Shown piece by piece: positions 36,245-45,534 of a stretch of 64,000 nucleotides of DNA. Numbering within the stretch: the first letter of the stretch is position 1; each line of letters starts with the position of its first letter. Source of the stretch: Collinsella aerofaciens (GTDB taxonomy: Bacteria; Actinomycetota; Coriobacteriia; Coriobacteriales; Coriobacteriaceae); the NCBI RefSeq assembly GCF_005845035.1, contig NZ_SPFO01000006.1:62001-126000 (forward strand), given 5' to 3'. The position numbers were made by a program, and so were the translations under genes. A model generated the notes under the pieces. It was not told the DNA's origin, did no database searches, and saw only the letters and a program-made list of their open reading frames with translations.

Positions 36245-37471
36245 TTACGCGGCGCCCGAACGATGCCGCCATATGGATTGTACGATACCCACCGTCAGCA
36301 GCTGAATCATCATCGAAGACGAACCGAAGCTAATAAACGGTAGCGGAATACCGGTAATCGGCATCATGCCGATGCACATGCCGATGTTTTCGAAGGTCTG
36401 GAACGCCCACATGCCAACGATGCCCACACACGAAAGACGTAAAAACAGAGACTCGCACTTAAAGGCAACGCGGATCGTCGAGAAGATGAGCAGCACGTAC
36501 AAGCACAGCAGCAAAAAGGAACCGCAAAAGCCAAAGGTCTCGGACAGGAAGGCGAAGACGAAGTCGGTGTGGAACTCAGGCAGAAAGCCGCCGGCCGACT
36601 GCGTCGCATGGCCCAAACCCTTACCAAAGAAGCCGCCCGAGCCAACGGCGATAAGCGACTGCTGCAGGTTGTAGGCATCGTCCGAATCGGCATTATCGGG
36701 GTCGATAAAGACCGTCAGACGGTTCATCTGATACTGCTTGATGAGCACATCGTGGCCGAGCAACGAATCAAAAACCGAATCGAGCGCCAGGACGAGGGCA
36801 ACCAGGCCCACGAGCAGGGCCAGGGTCGACAGCACCCATTCGCGGCGTGCACCGCTCATACAGATGACGATGGCGCCCGAAACCAGCACGACCAGGCCCG
36901 AGCCCAGGTCGCCCATGGCAACGACGGCCAAAAACGGAATGGACAGCATGCCGCAGAGCTTGACGTAGTCGCGAACGGTATCGATGCGGCCGTTATACTG
37001 CGATCCAAGCGTAGCAATAAAGAAGATGGTGATGAGCTTGGCAAGCTCAACCGGTTGGAATGTCAAGCCGATACCGGGAATCTTGATCCAGCCCGTCATG
37101 CCCAGACCGCCCGTATAGGACAGACCCGGAATCTTGGGCGAGAGGATCACGATCAGGTCGATGACGAGCAACGCCGTCGAGAAATTGGAAATACCGCGCA
37201 GGTCGGAGCGCCAGACCAGCACCGCCAGCACCGTGCCGATGCCAATTCCCAGCAGATGGCGTGAGAACGAAGCATCGGCCTTAAACTGCGAAGCTGACCA
37301 GATAATGATGGCACCGTAGGCGACGAGCGCCACAGTAGCCACGAGCACACCGATATGCACCTTTTGGCGAAACGTGCCGCGCGAGGCCGAAAGTTGCTTG
37401 TTGACGCGGTCCAGGCTGCTGCGAGAGCCGGTCTTGGTTGAACGGAACAGATCCGCCGGAGAAAAATCCAT
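36245..37471 (-). CDS. rodA: SEDS-family peptidoglycan glycosyltransferase RodA
   Basis: Polymerises lipid II in the elongasome with PBP2. It is a ten-helix membrane protein of 408 residues with the SEDS landmarks: 'GWIKIPGIGLTFQPVELAKL', 'AMGDLGSGLVVLVSG', 'AVGSGGFFGKGLG', 'PEFHTDFVFAFLSE' (with the catalytic-type Asp) and 'GIPLPFISFGSSSMMIQLL'. About 45 cytoplasmic residues precede the first helix. AGGAGG precedes the ATG. Its partner mrdA lies nine bases upstream. Confidence 0.96.
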   Translation of the reverse strand: MDFSPADLFRSTKTGSRSSLDRVNKQLSASRGTFRQKVHIGVLVATVALVAYGAIIIWSASQFKADASFSRHLLGIGIGTVLAVLVWRSDLRGISNFSTALLVIDLIVILSPKIPGLSYTGGLGMTGWIKIPGIGLTFQPVELAKLITIFFIATLGSQYNGRIDTVRDYVKLCGMLSIPFLAVVAMGDLGSGLVVLVSGAIVICMSGARREWVLSTLALLVGLVALVLALDSVFDSLLGHDVLIKQYQMNRLTVFIDPDNADSDDAYNLQQSLIAVGSGGFFGKGLGHATQSAGGFLPEFHTDFVFAFLSETFGFCGSFLLLCLYVLLIFSTIRVAFKCESLFLRLSCVGIVGMWAFQTFENIGMCIGMMPITGIPLPFISFGSSSMMIQLLTVGIVQSIWRHRSGAA

Positions 37472-37480
37472 CGCAACCTC

Positions 37481-39550
37481 CTATCGAACCGAAGAATCGC
37501 CCGAGGCTGAAGAGGTATCGGGCTCGCCATAAATCACGCCGAGCACGTCGCGCACGACATGCATCGCGGTATCTGAGCCGCCGCCGCCCTGCTCCAGGAC
37601 AGTAGCGATGACGTACTTGGGATCATCGGCCGGTGCATAGGCGCAGAACCACGCGTATTCGTCCTCGCCGCTTTTCTCACCCGTGCCCGACTTGCCGTAT
37701 ACCTGCGGCGTCAGGGTACCAAAGTGAGCCGCCAGGGACGTCGATGCCGTATAAATCACGTCGTGCATGCCGTTGCGAACAAGAGTCAAATCCGAATCGC
37801 TGTTGATCTTGGCCTCCAGACGCTTCTTCTTGCCCTTGCCGTTGTACTTATAGGCATCGCCGTCGCCATCGCGCGACACGGCCGACAAAAACACGTGAGG
37901 CACGTACTGCTTGCCGCCGTTGGCAAGACCCATATAGGCGCACGCCATCTGCAGGGGCGTCACCAGGATGTCACCCTGACCGATAGCAATGTTGGTCATA
38001 TCGCCGGCATTCCACTTGCGGTCCTCGGCAGATGCGTCGGTGAAGTACGACTCTTTCCACTCGGCATCGGGAATACGGCCCGCGCCCTCACTCGGCAGAT
38101 CGATACCGCAGGTCTTGCCTAGACCCCAGCGACGAAAGACCTCCTGCAGGCCCTCGGGATGTTGCTCGTCATAAAAGAACGCCTTGCCCATGTCGTAGAA
38201 GACGGGGTCGCACGAGTTGGCGATACCCGACTGCAGCGTCATGGTGCCGTGGCCAGACGTCAGCCAGCAGCGCTTGCCCCAAGCCTTGCCCAGGCCCGTC
38301 CAATAGCCCGTGCAGTTGGTTGTCTGCGTTGAAGTGTAGGTTCCAAACTCAAGACCGGCCAGTGCCGAGAGCGGCTTGATGGTCGAAGCCGACATGTACT
38401 GTCCGCTAATGGCGCGGTTGAGCAGCGGGTGCAAACCTTTGTCATCATTGAGCTCGGTCCAAACGTCATTTGAGACGCCGCCGATAAAGACGGACGGATC
38501 GAACTTGGGCTCGCTCGCCATGCCCAGGATCTCGCCATTGTTGGGATCGAGACACACCACGGCGCCGTTGCCGGCATTGCTGTAGCCAGTGGTCTTGGCA
38601 AGCTCGATAGCGCTCGCCAGTGCCGTCTCGCAGGCCTGTTGAATCTTAAGGTCGAGCGTGAGCTTAATGTCGGAGCCGGCCTTCGCGGGCACGGCGCCGG
38701 CCTGACCGGTCACATTGCCCGAGGCATCGACCTTGACGATCTGCTCGCCACGAATACCTTGTAGCAGGTTTTCGTAGTAGCTCTCAACGCCCGCCTGGCC
38801 TACGATATCGCCCGACTGGTACGTAATCTTGCCAGCAGAAGCATCATCATCGCCAGAGGTTTTCTTATTCTGGGCCTCGAGCTGCTCGGAGGTAATGGTG
38901 CCGGTATAGCCCAAGATATGGCATGCCGTCTCGCCGTATGGATACTGGCGCTCGGTACGCTCGGCAATCTTGACGCCCGGGAACTCGCCGGCGTGCTCCT
39001 GAATATAGGCAACCGTGGAGCGACGGACGTCCGTCGCGATGGTATGCAGGCTCTGAGCGCCCTCTGTATTGTCCTGAATACTGCGAAGGACCGCCACGTA
39101 AGGCATTCCAAGCACGTTGGCAAGATGGCGAACCAGAACCTCATCCTCGGCAAGGTCGCGGTAGGCCACGACAGCAAGTGAGGGACGGTTCTGAACAAGC
39201 GCCACGCCATTGCGGTCGAGGATGCGGCCGCGCACAGCGGGTGTGGTAACGGTGCGAGTCTGATTACTATTGGCCTGCTTCTCGTAATAATCCGACGAGA
39301 CCATCTGCATGCCCCACAGCTTGACGGCAAGCGCCGCAAACATCGCGCCCACACCCGTGGTGAGGATGGAAAAGCGGCCCTTAAAGGCGGTCGCCGCGGT
39401 ATTGCCCTCGCCCTCGGTGGCGCGCGGGGCCGTTCCATGCTGCGTATCGTAGGTAAAACGGGAATCGCCGCGACGCATGATGACCAGCGCGACCACGATG
39501 GCCACAACCAGCACGATACCGGCGATAATAACCGTCAACTGGGAAGACAT
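37481..39550 (-). CDS. mrdA: Penicillin-binding protein 2 (class B transpeptidase)
   Basis: Cross-links peptidoglycan made by RodA during elongation. The transpeptidase motifs are present: 'MSASTIKPLSALAGL' (SxxK), 'ANSCDPVFYDMGKAF' (SxD/N position) and 'VYGKSGTGEKSG' (KSGTG). The N-terminal dimerisation domain starts 'RTVTTPAVRGRILDRNGVAL'. Unusually, there are two hydrophobic segments before it, residues 6-25 and about 61-78, joined by a polar linker; most PBP2 proteins have one. It has 689 residues. AGGGGAGG lies before the ATG. Confidence 0.95.
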   Translation of the reverse strand: MSSQLTVIIAGIVLVVAIVVALVIMRRGDSRFTYDTQHGTAPRATEGEGNTAATAFKGRFSILTTGVGAMFAALAVKLWGMQMVSSDYYEKQANSNQTRTVTTPAVRGRILDRNGVALVQNRPSLAVVAYRDLAEDEVLVRHLANVLGMPYVAVLRSIQDNTEGAQSLHTIATDVRRSTVAYIQEHAGEFPGVKIAERTERQYPYGETACHILGYTGTITSEQLEAQNKKTSGDDDASAGKITYQSGDIVGQAGVESYYENLLQGIRGEQIVKVDASGNVTGQAGAVPAKAGSDIKLTLDLKIQQACETALASAIELAKTTGYSNAGNGAVVCLDPNNGEILGMASEPKFDPSVFIGGVSNDVWTELNDDKGLHPLLNRAISGQYMSASTIKPLSALAGLEFGTYTSTQTTNCTGYWTGLGKAWGKRCWLTSGHGTMTLQSGIANSCDPVFYDMGKAFFYDEQHPEGLQEVFRRWGLGKTCGIDLPSEGAGRIPDAEWKESYFTDASAEDRKWNAGDMTNIAIGQGDILVTPLQMACAYMGLANGGKQYVPHVFLSAVSRDGDGDAYKYNGKGKKKRLEAKINSDSDLTLVRNGMHDVIYTASTSLAAHFGTLTPQVYGKSGTGEKSGEDEYAWFCAYAPADDPKYVIATVLEQGGGGSDTAMHVVRDVLGVIYGEPDTSSASGDSSVR

Positions 39551-39563
39551 CTACGGGCCTCCC

Positions 39564-40136
39564 CTATTTGAGCTTGCGGGTCTTGGGCTTAAAGCGCATG
39601 CCCGTCTGGCGTCCGCCACGTGCGGAGAATCCATAGCCGGACTGCGGCACGACGCCGGACATCAAAAACGGAATGGCAACCAGACCCGTCAGGATCGAGG
39701 ACGGCAACGCATGGCCGAAGATCGCCACGACAAAGCTCGTCTCCAAACCCATAAACAGCAAGATGGTGCTGTAGATCACATTAATGACGAGCGCGAAGGC
39801 GCCCACAGTGATGCCGCGCGCACTCGGGGTACCGCCCGTCTGGCCGACGGCGCTGTGCACCAGGGCAAAAGAACCCACGGTCAGCAGGAGCGACATAACG
39901 CCCACCGGCACGGCAGCGGACAGGTCATAGAACAAGCCGCTGCAAAAACCGCACACGATGGCACGGGTCGGGTCGCCCGAAAACACGCTTAGGCACACAA
40001 GGATAATCATGAAGTTGACGCGACCGCCCGCAATGGAGATCTGCGGTGCCAGGCCTGCCTGCAGCAGCACGCACACGATGGCGGCGATCACAAACGTGCG
40101 GGAGCTCATCCCCTGCTCGTGTAGATCCATGGACAT
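39564..40136 (-). CDS. mreD: Rod shape-determining protein MreD
   Basis: A small integral membrane protein of the elongasome. About five or six hydrophobic segments fill the 190 residues, with 'GGRVNFMIILVCLSVFSGDP' and 'VCGFCSGLFYDLSAAVPVGV' matching the MreD pattern. Sequence conservation is low in this family, and the position between mreC and mrdA is the main support. The start ATG 40136 (MSMDLHEQ) follows a G-run; ATG 40130 is an alternative. Confidence 0.88.
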   Translation of the reverse strand: MSMDLHEQGMSSRTFVIAAIVCVLLQAGLAPQISIAGGRVNFMIILVCLSVFSGDPTRAIVCGFCSGLFYDLSAAVPVGVMSLLLTVGSFALVHSAVGQTGGTPSARGITVGAFALVINVIYSTILLFMGLETSFVVAIFGHALPSSILTGLVAIPFLMSGVVPQSGYGFSARGGRQTGMRFKPKTRKLK

Positions 40137-40143
40137 GCCCCCC

Positions 40144-41142
40144 CTATTCGCTCGAGCCGGAATCGGTCGTTTCGGACGTGTCGGAACTGTCATCCGAACT
40201 CTCGTCCTTCGTCTTGGTCGCAGCGTCACGCGACGTTCCCTGCGGCGTGCTGTTGGCCGTGCTCACGTCCTCATCCGAGGCCGACTGTTCGTCGGTCAGC
40301 GAGGTAATGACCAGCACTTCCTCGTTATTCTCGGCCGTGGTCTGAGCGCGCACCACAATGGTGTAGTACACGTCGTTTGCCGATTTCTCGACCGACGAGA
40401 CGGTGCCAAGCGGAAGGCCCTTGGGGAACACGCCGCCAATGCCCGAGGTCACGATGATGTCGCCAACCTTAACGTCGGAGTCGACGCTCACGTACTCAAG
40501 ACGCAGCGTGCCGTCAGCCTGACCCTGCAGCATGCCCTGAGCGCGCGTGTCCTGCACCATAGCGGACACGCCCGAGTTCTCGTCGCCAATCAGGCGCACG
40601 GTCGACGTTTTGGCCGATACCTCGATAATCTGGCCGATAACACCGGCAGAACTCGTCACGGGCATGTTGATGGTAAGGCCGTCGGCAGAGCCCTTGTCGA
40701 TGGTAACGGTCGAGGTCCAGGCATCGCCCGAGGCACCAACGATACGAGCAGCGGTCGATTTAAGGTTGTAGGTCGACTGCAGGCCGACCAGCCCCTCCAG
40801 ACGCTCAGCGGTCTTTTGAGCCTCGGAGAGCTCAGCAACCTTAGAGGTCAGTTCCTCGTTTTGCTTCTTGAGTTCGTCGAGCGTGTCCTGCGACGCCGTA
40901 AGGTTAGAGAACACGTTGCCGATGGCATTGAAAGGAGCCGCCACAGCCGAGCCCACAAAACGCACCGGCGAGGTAATCGTCGTTACGCCCGAACACACGG
41001 CATGAATCGGCCCTGCCTCGCCCTCGCGGATGTAAAACGTGAGCAGCAACACCGAAATCAGGCTGAAAACAATCAACGGGCGCATACCCGTTGATTGTCG
41101 CTTGGTATTCAGATTTGTGGAGAAACCCGAAGATCGTGCCAA
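40144..41142 (-). CDS. mreC: Rod shape-determining protein MreC
   Basis: An extracytoplasmic scaffold that activates PBP2-RodA. One membrane helix ('LIVFSLISVLLLTFYIREGE') is followed by a coiled coil ('LKKQNEELTSKVAELSEAQK') and the beta domain ('DAWTSTVTIDKGSADGL', 'DIIVTSGIGGVFPKGLPLGT'). The last 60 residues are Ser/Thr/Asp-rich and probably disordered. It has 332 residues from TTG 41142, with AAAGGTGG upstream. Confidence 0.94.
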   Translation of the reverse strand: MARSSGFSTNLNTKRQSTGMRPLIVFSLISVLLLTFYIREGEAGPIHAVCSGVTTITSPVRFVGSAVAAPFNAIGNVFSNLTASQDTLDELKKQNEELTSKVAELSEAQKTAERLEGLVGLQSTYNLKSTAARIVGASGDAWTSTVTIDKGSADGLTINMPVTSSAGVIGQIIEVSAKTSTVRLIGDENSGVSAMVQDTRAQGMLQGQADGTLRLEYVSVDSDVKVGDIIVTSGIGGVFPKGLPLGTVSSVEKSANDVYYTIVVRAQTTAENNEEVLVITSLTDEQSASDEDVSTANSTPQGTSRDAATKTKDESSDDSSDTSETTDSGSSE

Positions 41143-41163
41143 ATGGAATCCACCTTTTGGAAA

Positions 41164-42207
41164 TTAAGCATTGGTCTGGACGAAGCCGCCATCAAACGCA
41201 TTGGCCTCGAGCACGCGGGCACAGCCGTTAACGACGTTATCGAGCGCCGTGGGGCTGACGTTGACCGAAACACCGGTCTCATCGCGCAGGCGTACGTCGA
41301 GACCGCGTAGCAGAGCGCCACCACCGGTCAGCAAAATGCCGTAGTACATAAGGTCAGAGGCAAGATCGGGCGGCGTGGCATCGAGGGCGTCTTTAACGGC
41401 CTTGGCCATCTCGTCGAGCGGCTTGTTGAGCGCACGACGAATCTCCTCGCTCTCGATGCGCACGGTCTTGGGCAGACCCGTGATCACGTCGCGACCGTTG
41501 ACCTCGACGTCGAGCTCATCCTTGAGCGGCACGGCGGAGCCGACCTTGATCTTGATGTCCTCTGCCGTACGCTCGCCGATGGCCAAGTTGTAGGCATCTC
41601 GAACGTGCGTGAGGATGGCCTGGTCGAACTCGTCACCGGCAATACGGATGGACTGCGAGACGACGATACCGCCCATGGCGATAACAGCGACCTCGGTGGT
41701 ACCGCCGCCGATGTCGATGACCATGGAGCCGGTGGGTTCCTCGACGGGCAGGTCGGCGCCGATAGCGGCGGCCATGGGCTCCTCGATCAGGTAGGCCTGG
41801 CGAGCGCCGGCTTGGATCGTGGCCTCAAAGACGGCACGCTTCTCGACCGACGTGACGCCGGAAGGAACGCAGACGACAACACGCGGACGCGGAGTCCACG
41901 GATAGCGCTTCTCGGACGCCTTGTCGATAAAGTAGCGAAGCATGGCCTCGGTAACATCGAAGTCGGCGATGACGCCGTCCTTCAGGGGACGAACGGCCAC
42001 GATGTTGCCGGGCGTACGGCCGAGCATGCGCTTTGCCTCGATACCGACCGCCAGGATGCGCTCGTCGTTCTTGTCGATGGCGACAACAGAGGGCTCGCGA
42101 ATGACGATACCCTTGCCGCGCACGGAGACAAGCGTATTTGCGGTGCCGAGGTCGATCGCAAGATCGCCCGCATAGCTACCGAAGAACATATCCATCAAAG
42201 AAAACAA
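41164..42207 (-). CDS. mreB: Rod shape-determining protein MreB (actin homologue)
   Basis: Forms membrane-bound filaments that orient cell-wall synthesis. Actin-fold motifs: 'DLAIDLGTANTLVSVRGKGI', 'VVVCVPSGVTSVEKRAV', 'MVIDIGGGTTEVAVIAMGGI' and 'YYGILLTGGGALLRGLD'. The length of 347 residues is typical. The start is TTG 42207 after AGGAG. A second Met five codons on (MDMFFGSYAG) would also do. It is the first gene of mreB-mreC-mreD-mrdA-rodA, so the organism is expected to be rod-shaped. Confidence 0.96.
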   Translation of the reverse strand: MFSLMDMFFGSYAGDLAIDLGTANTLVSVRGKGIVIREPSVVAIDKNDERILAVGIEAKRMLGRTPGNIVAVRPLKDGVIADFDVTEAMLRYFIDKASEKRYPWTPRPRVVVCVPSGVTSVEKRAVFEATIQAGARQAYLIEEPMAAAIGADLPVEEPTGSMVIDIGGGTTEVAVIAMGGIVVSQSIRIAGDEFDQAILTHVRDAYNLAIGERTAEDIKIKVGSAVPLKDELDVEVNGRDVITGLPKTVRIESEEIRRALNKPLDEMAKAVKDALDATPPDLASDLMYYGILLTGGGALLRGLDVRLRDETGVSVNVSPTALDNVVNGCARVLEANAFDGGFVQTNA

Positions 42208-42267
42208 CGCAACTCCTGATGTGTTGGATGATTGCTGGAAAACTACTAGCTCATCATACTAGCGCAA

Positions 42268-42300
42268 GCCCGGCACCTCACTTGCGGTGAAGCACCGGGC
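42268..42300 (-). terminator. Hairpin between the TPR gene and mreB
   Basis: GCCCGGTGC...CAC pairs with GTG...GTGCCGGGC. The following minus-strand bases (TTGCGC) are not a U-tract, so it may be a weak terminator or attenuator. A TATGAT -10-like box for mreB lies just after it. Confidence 0.5.
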
Positions 42301-42322
42301 AAAGCTAAATCCCATAAGGTCA

Positions 42323-43627
42323 CTACTGGTTGTCAGCAGCCGAGAAATCCATATCGAGCGAGGAAACGGCCCAGCCGATATGGTTGTCGGAGCGCACGAA
42401 TTTGACGGTGTACTCCTGCTCACCGCCCTTGGACAGCGAAGCCTTAACCTTGGCGGTCGTCTCGGTCATGGACTGATCCATGCCCTCGACGGACACGGTG
42501 GCGCCCTGCGGAATCGAGGAGATGATCATCGACTTGGCGTCCTCGGGCAGGCTCGAGGCCAGGCAAGACTCGGCCTTTGCGGTGTCACCGTCGCCGGCAG
42601 CCTGGAACAGATCGGTAACGACAGACTCCTGAGACGGGAAGCCAAAGCCGCGCGTGTAGGCAAAGCCCAGACCGCCCGCGGCGATCAAAATGAGCAGAAG
42701 CAGCACGATGAAGACTTTGAGACCCGTGTGGCGATGGCGACGACGGACCTTGGCCTGCTTACGATCCTGACGGTCCTGCTGAACCATCTCGGACTCGGAC
42801 AGCGTAAAGAAGCCGGTGTCCGAGGGATCGGGCATAAACTGACCGGTCGCACCCGTAGGATCGAGCGGATCGACGGCAGGAGCGTCCATCGCGGGCGCCG
42901 GAGCCGTGGCCATAGCCGTCTGGGCAGACAGCGCGGCAAGCGAATCGTGCACGCGGGCAAGCTCATCGGCCTGCTCGGAGGTGAGCTGGTAGATGCCATC
43001 GGCAGTAGCGGCGTTAAAGGCGTCGAGTGCGTCGGAGGGACGGCCGGCGGCAGAAAGCGCCTGACCCATGCCGGCGTTGAGCGCGCGCGTGTCGTCGCGA
43101 GGGCCGGCAAAGTCGATAGCCGTGCGGTAGGTCTCCACGGCATCCGCCGGACGGCCGAGCTTGATGAAGCAACGACCGAGCTCGCCGAGTGCGGCGGAAG
43201 GAGCCGGATTGGCGCCGTCAATGGCAGCCTGACGGAAGGCAGTACCCGCGTTGGCGTAGTCGCCCGACTGGAACAGCGCGTTACCCAGGCCCAGATAGGC
43301 CTTGAACGGCGTGGCGTAGGAAGCATCCTGCGTAGCAGCAGAGAACGCCTGGGCGGCCGTCGTGTAGTCGCCCACGGCGGCGAGCGCCTTGCCGCGGTTG
43401 GTGAGCAGCGCACCGCGCTTGCCGTAGGTGCCGTCGTTGAGGGCAGCGGCATAGGCCTCGGCGGCCTCGGCATACATGCCCAGGTGCATCAAGGCGTTAC
43501 CACGAAGGTGATCGGCCTCGCCCATAATCTCATCGGGAGTCTTTGCCGCCCCAAGCATCTGGGCTGCAGCGGAAAAATCACCCGCGCGGTAAGCGGCGCG
43601 GCCCTGTTGGATCAGCTGGCTATTCAA
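42323..43627 (-). CDS. TPR-repeat protein with single membrane anchor
   Basis: The N-terminal 220 residues are tetratricopeptide-like repeats ('AYRAGDFSAAAQML', 'HLGMYAEAAEAYAAAL', 'AVGDYTTAAQAFSAAT', 'FQSGDYANAGTAFRQAA', 'KLGRPADAVETYRTAI'). A Pro/Ala linker and a basic stretch lead to one membrane helix ('GLKVFIVLLLLILIAAGGLG'). About 110 residues outside follow, perhaps a small sensor or binding domain. It has 434 residues and no catalytic motif. The TPR part should be cytoplasmic. It lies upstream of mreB and downstream of a cyclophilin. The function is unknown; a scaffold role in wall growth is only a guess. Confidence 0.8.
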   Translation of the reverse strand: MNSQLIQQGRAAYRAGDFSAAAQMLGAAKTPDEIMGEADHLRGNALMHLGMYAEAAEAYAAALNDGTYGKRGALLTNRGKALAAVGDYTTAAQAFSAATQDASYATPFKAYLGLGNALFQSGDYANAGTAFRQAAIDGANPAPSAALGELGRCFIKLGRPADAVETYRTAIDFAGPRDDTRALNAGMGQALSAAGRPSDALDAFNAATADGIYQLTSEQADELARVHDSLAALSAQTAMATAPAPAMDAPAVDPLDPTGATGQFMPDPSDTGFFTLSESEMVQQDRQDRKQAKVRRRHRHTGLKVFIVLLLLILIAAGGLGFAYTRGFGFPSQESVVTDLFQAAGDGDTAKAESCLASSLPEDAKSMIISSIPQGATVSVEGMDQSMTETTAKVKASLSKGGEQEYTVKFVRSDNHIGWAVSSLDMDFSAADNQ

Positions 43628-43638
43628 GGAAGTCCCCT

Positions 43639-44181
43639 TTACTCGTGAACGATCTCGACATGGACGATCTCGTCGCCGGCACGCAGCTGCGAAATCACAT
43701 CGAGACCCTCGACCGTGGTACCAAAGACGGTGTAACCGGAATCGAGGTTATGCTGGGCGCCCAGGCAGAAGTAGAACTGCGAACCCGCGGAATCGGGGTC
43801 CATGGAGCGTGCCATGGCAAGGGCGCCATCGACATGGCTGTTGCGCGGATTGGTGGCAAACTCGCCCTTGATGCAGTAGCCGGGGCCACCGGTACCGGGC
43901 ATGCCGTCGGGGCCCTCAAGACCGGCAGCAACGTCGGCGCCAGACATATCGCGGGTATTGGGGTCGCCGCCCTGAATGACGAAGCCGGGAACATAGCGAT
44001 GGAACTTAAGGCCATCATAGAAACCCATCGTGGAAAGCTCGCAGAAGTTCGCGACATGAATGGGAGCGCCCTCGCCGTCAAACTTGACCTTGATGGCACC
44101 CTTCGACGTCTCGATTACGGCGCACTCGTCGCCGGCAAGCTGATACTCGGGCGTGTAGAGCTCTTTCTTAAAACCAAACAT
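43639..44181 (-). CDS. Cyclophilin-type peptidyl-prolyl cis-trans isomerase
   Basis: Speeds proline isomerisation in folding proteins. Core motifs: 'GFYDGLKFHRYVPGFVIQGG' with the catalytic Arg, 'GALAMARSMDPDSAGSQFYF' and 'YTVFGTTVEGLDVI'. No signal peptide is seen, so it is cytoplasmic. It has 180 residues, a single-domain form. AAGGA sits before the ATG, with a clear promoter 40-70 bases upstream. Confidence 0.93.
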   Translation of the reverse strand: MFGFKKELYTPEYQLAGDECAVIETSKGAIKVKFDGEGAPIHVANFCELSTMGFYDGLKFHRYVPGFVIQGGDPNTRDMSGADVAAGLEGPDGMPGTGGPGYCIKGEFATNPRNSHVDGALAMARSMDPDSAGSQFYFCLGAQHNLDSGYTVFGTTVEGLDVISQLRAGDEIVHVEIVHE

Positions 44182-44220
44182 GTGGTTCCTTCCTCGTGCG
44201 TTTAAAGCATATTTGTACGA

Positions 44221-44250
44221 ATTGTAGCAATAAGCATGCGCTTACATCAA
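44221..44250 (-). promoter_or_regulatory. Promoter of the cyclophilin gene
   Basis: On the minus strand TTGATG and TACAAT lie 18 bases apart. It may also drive the TPR gene, which follows the cyclophilin by 11 bases. Confidence 0.65.
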
Positions 44251-44288
44251 TTGCGCACGTAGGTTATGCCGACTATGGCGAACTAATT

Positions 44289-45431
44289 TTAGGAACGCTG
44301 CTGCGGCTTCCAGGAGCCCACGTTGGCGTCGTACTGATTCAGCGCGCTGTTGCCGCTCTGCGCGATGGGCGCCAGGATCTCGCTTTGGTGGGAACTCATC
44401 GACTCGCCATCGGGAATGGCCAGCGAGATATCCCAGCTCTGGCAGATCACGTCGACGCGCTCATACATCCACTCGGCAAGCTGCTTTAAGTGGGCGATGT
44501 CGTCCGCATAGACCGTATCGTCCTGGTACTTAAGGTTGTTGAGCTCATCTTGCGTCTTTTTGATCTGGTCGCGCAGGGCGTAAGCACTCTGCGACAGCTC
44601 CTGACGGGTGGACAGCGGCGTTCGAAGATAGCCGTTGTTAAAGGAATCGATGACCTCGCCGATCTGGTCCTCGTCACCGTAGGACACGATGGTCTGATAC
44701 AGACCGTCGAGCCTGGTATAGAGCTGATCATCGGTCAGCACGGTTTCTTCCTGGACCACCTCGGCAGAATCGTCCTGCTTGGTATCGTCCTCAGTCGCCT
44801 CACCCTTTTGGCGCGTGGGGAAGGTGGTTTGTGCAGCTTGGCCAAACTGGTCGTAAAAGCCAGGCATGACACCCATGGGATCAGTCGTCACGAACCAATA
44901 GGCACCACCGCACACAAGGGCAAGGACCGCGATGACGATGAGCGGCTTAGGAATATGACGCTTGTGCTTGTGATAGGCGTCCTCGTCGGGGTGCACCTTG
45001 CGCTTGGGTTTTTGAGCATCGTCATGCAGGGAAACGGGTGTGGGAATATCGACCTTGGGGATACCGAAATCCTTATCGAAAGCCGGCAGCACGCAGGTCT
45101 CATTGGGGTCGGCGGCGTCCGAAAGCACTGCAGCGGCAGAGGCCGGCGCATGCGGCACCTCGGTATCGATTTGTTCTTGCGTTAGGCGCGGAAAGCCCGC
45201 CGTGCGGCCCGCAGCCAGGTCGGATGCGGCCGCGTCCTCGGAGAGGATACCCGGAGCGGGGCGTCCGCATTTGGGGCACGTACGATCATGCGGAGAAAGA
45301 CGGGCACCGCAGCCCTCGCAGAACACGAACTCGGTGTGCTCGGGACCATCGCCCGGACCCACATAGGCGTTGCAGTAGGGGCAGAACGAGGCGCCGTCCT
45401 CGATAGTCTTAAGGCAATGCGGGCAGATCAC
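44289..45431 (-). CDS. Zinc-ribbon membrane protein of unknown function
   Basis: Starts with two Cys-pair ribbons: 'VICPHCLKTIEDGASFCPYC' and 'FCEGCGARLSPHDRTCPKCG'. A long polar linker and a basic patch lead to one membrane helix ('KPLIVIAVLALVCGGAYWFV'). About 190 outside residues follow, partly coiled coil ('LRDQIKKTQDELNNLKYQDD'). GTG 45431 (MICPHCLK), just after AGAGGATGCC, is the preferred start and gives 380 residues. Cytoplasmic double ribbons with an outer helical domain recall zinc-ribbon regulators or sensors common in Coriobacteria and Firmicutes. No partner is evident, and the function is unknown. Confidence 0.8.
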   Translation of the reverse strand: MICPHCLKTIEDGASFCPYCNAYVGPGDGPEHTEFVFCEGCGARLSPHDRTCPKCGRPAPGILSEDAAASDLAAGRTAGFPRLTQEQIDTEVPHAPASAAAVLSDAADPNETCVLPAFDKDFGIPKVDIPTPVSLHDDAQKPKRKVHPDEDAYHKHKRHIPKPLIVIAVLALVCGGAYWFVTTDPMGVMPGFYDQFGQAAQTTFPTRQKGEATEDDTKQDDSAEVVQEETVLTDDQLYTRLDGLYQTIVSYGDEDQIGEVIDSFNNGYLRTPLSTRQELSQSAYALRDQIKKTQDELNNLKYQDDTVYADDIAHLKQLAEWMYERVDVICQSWDISLAIPDGESMSSHQSEILAPIAQSGNSALNQYDANVGSWKPQQRS

Positions 45432-45534
45432 GGCATCCTCTTTTCGAAGCAATTCAAACAATCGAGGTTAGAGCATAACATCGACACGGCCCCACAGGAG
45501 CAAGGCACCAATTCAACATCGCCATGGCGCGTAG

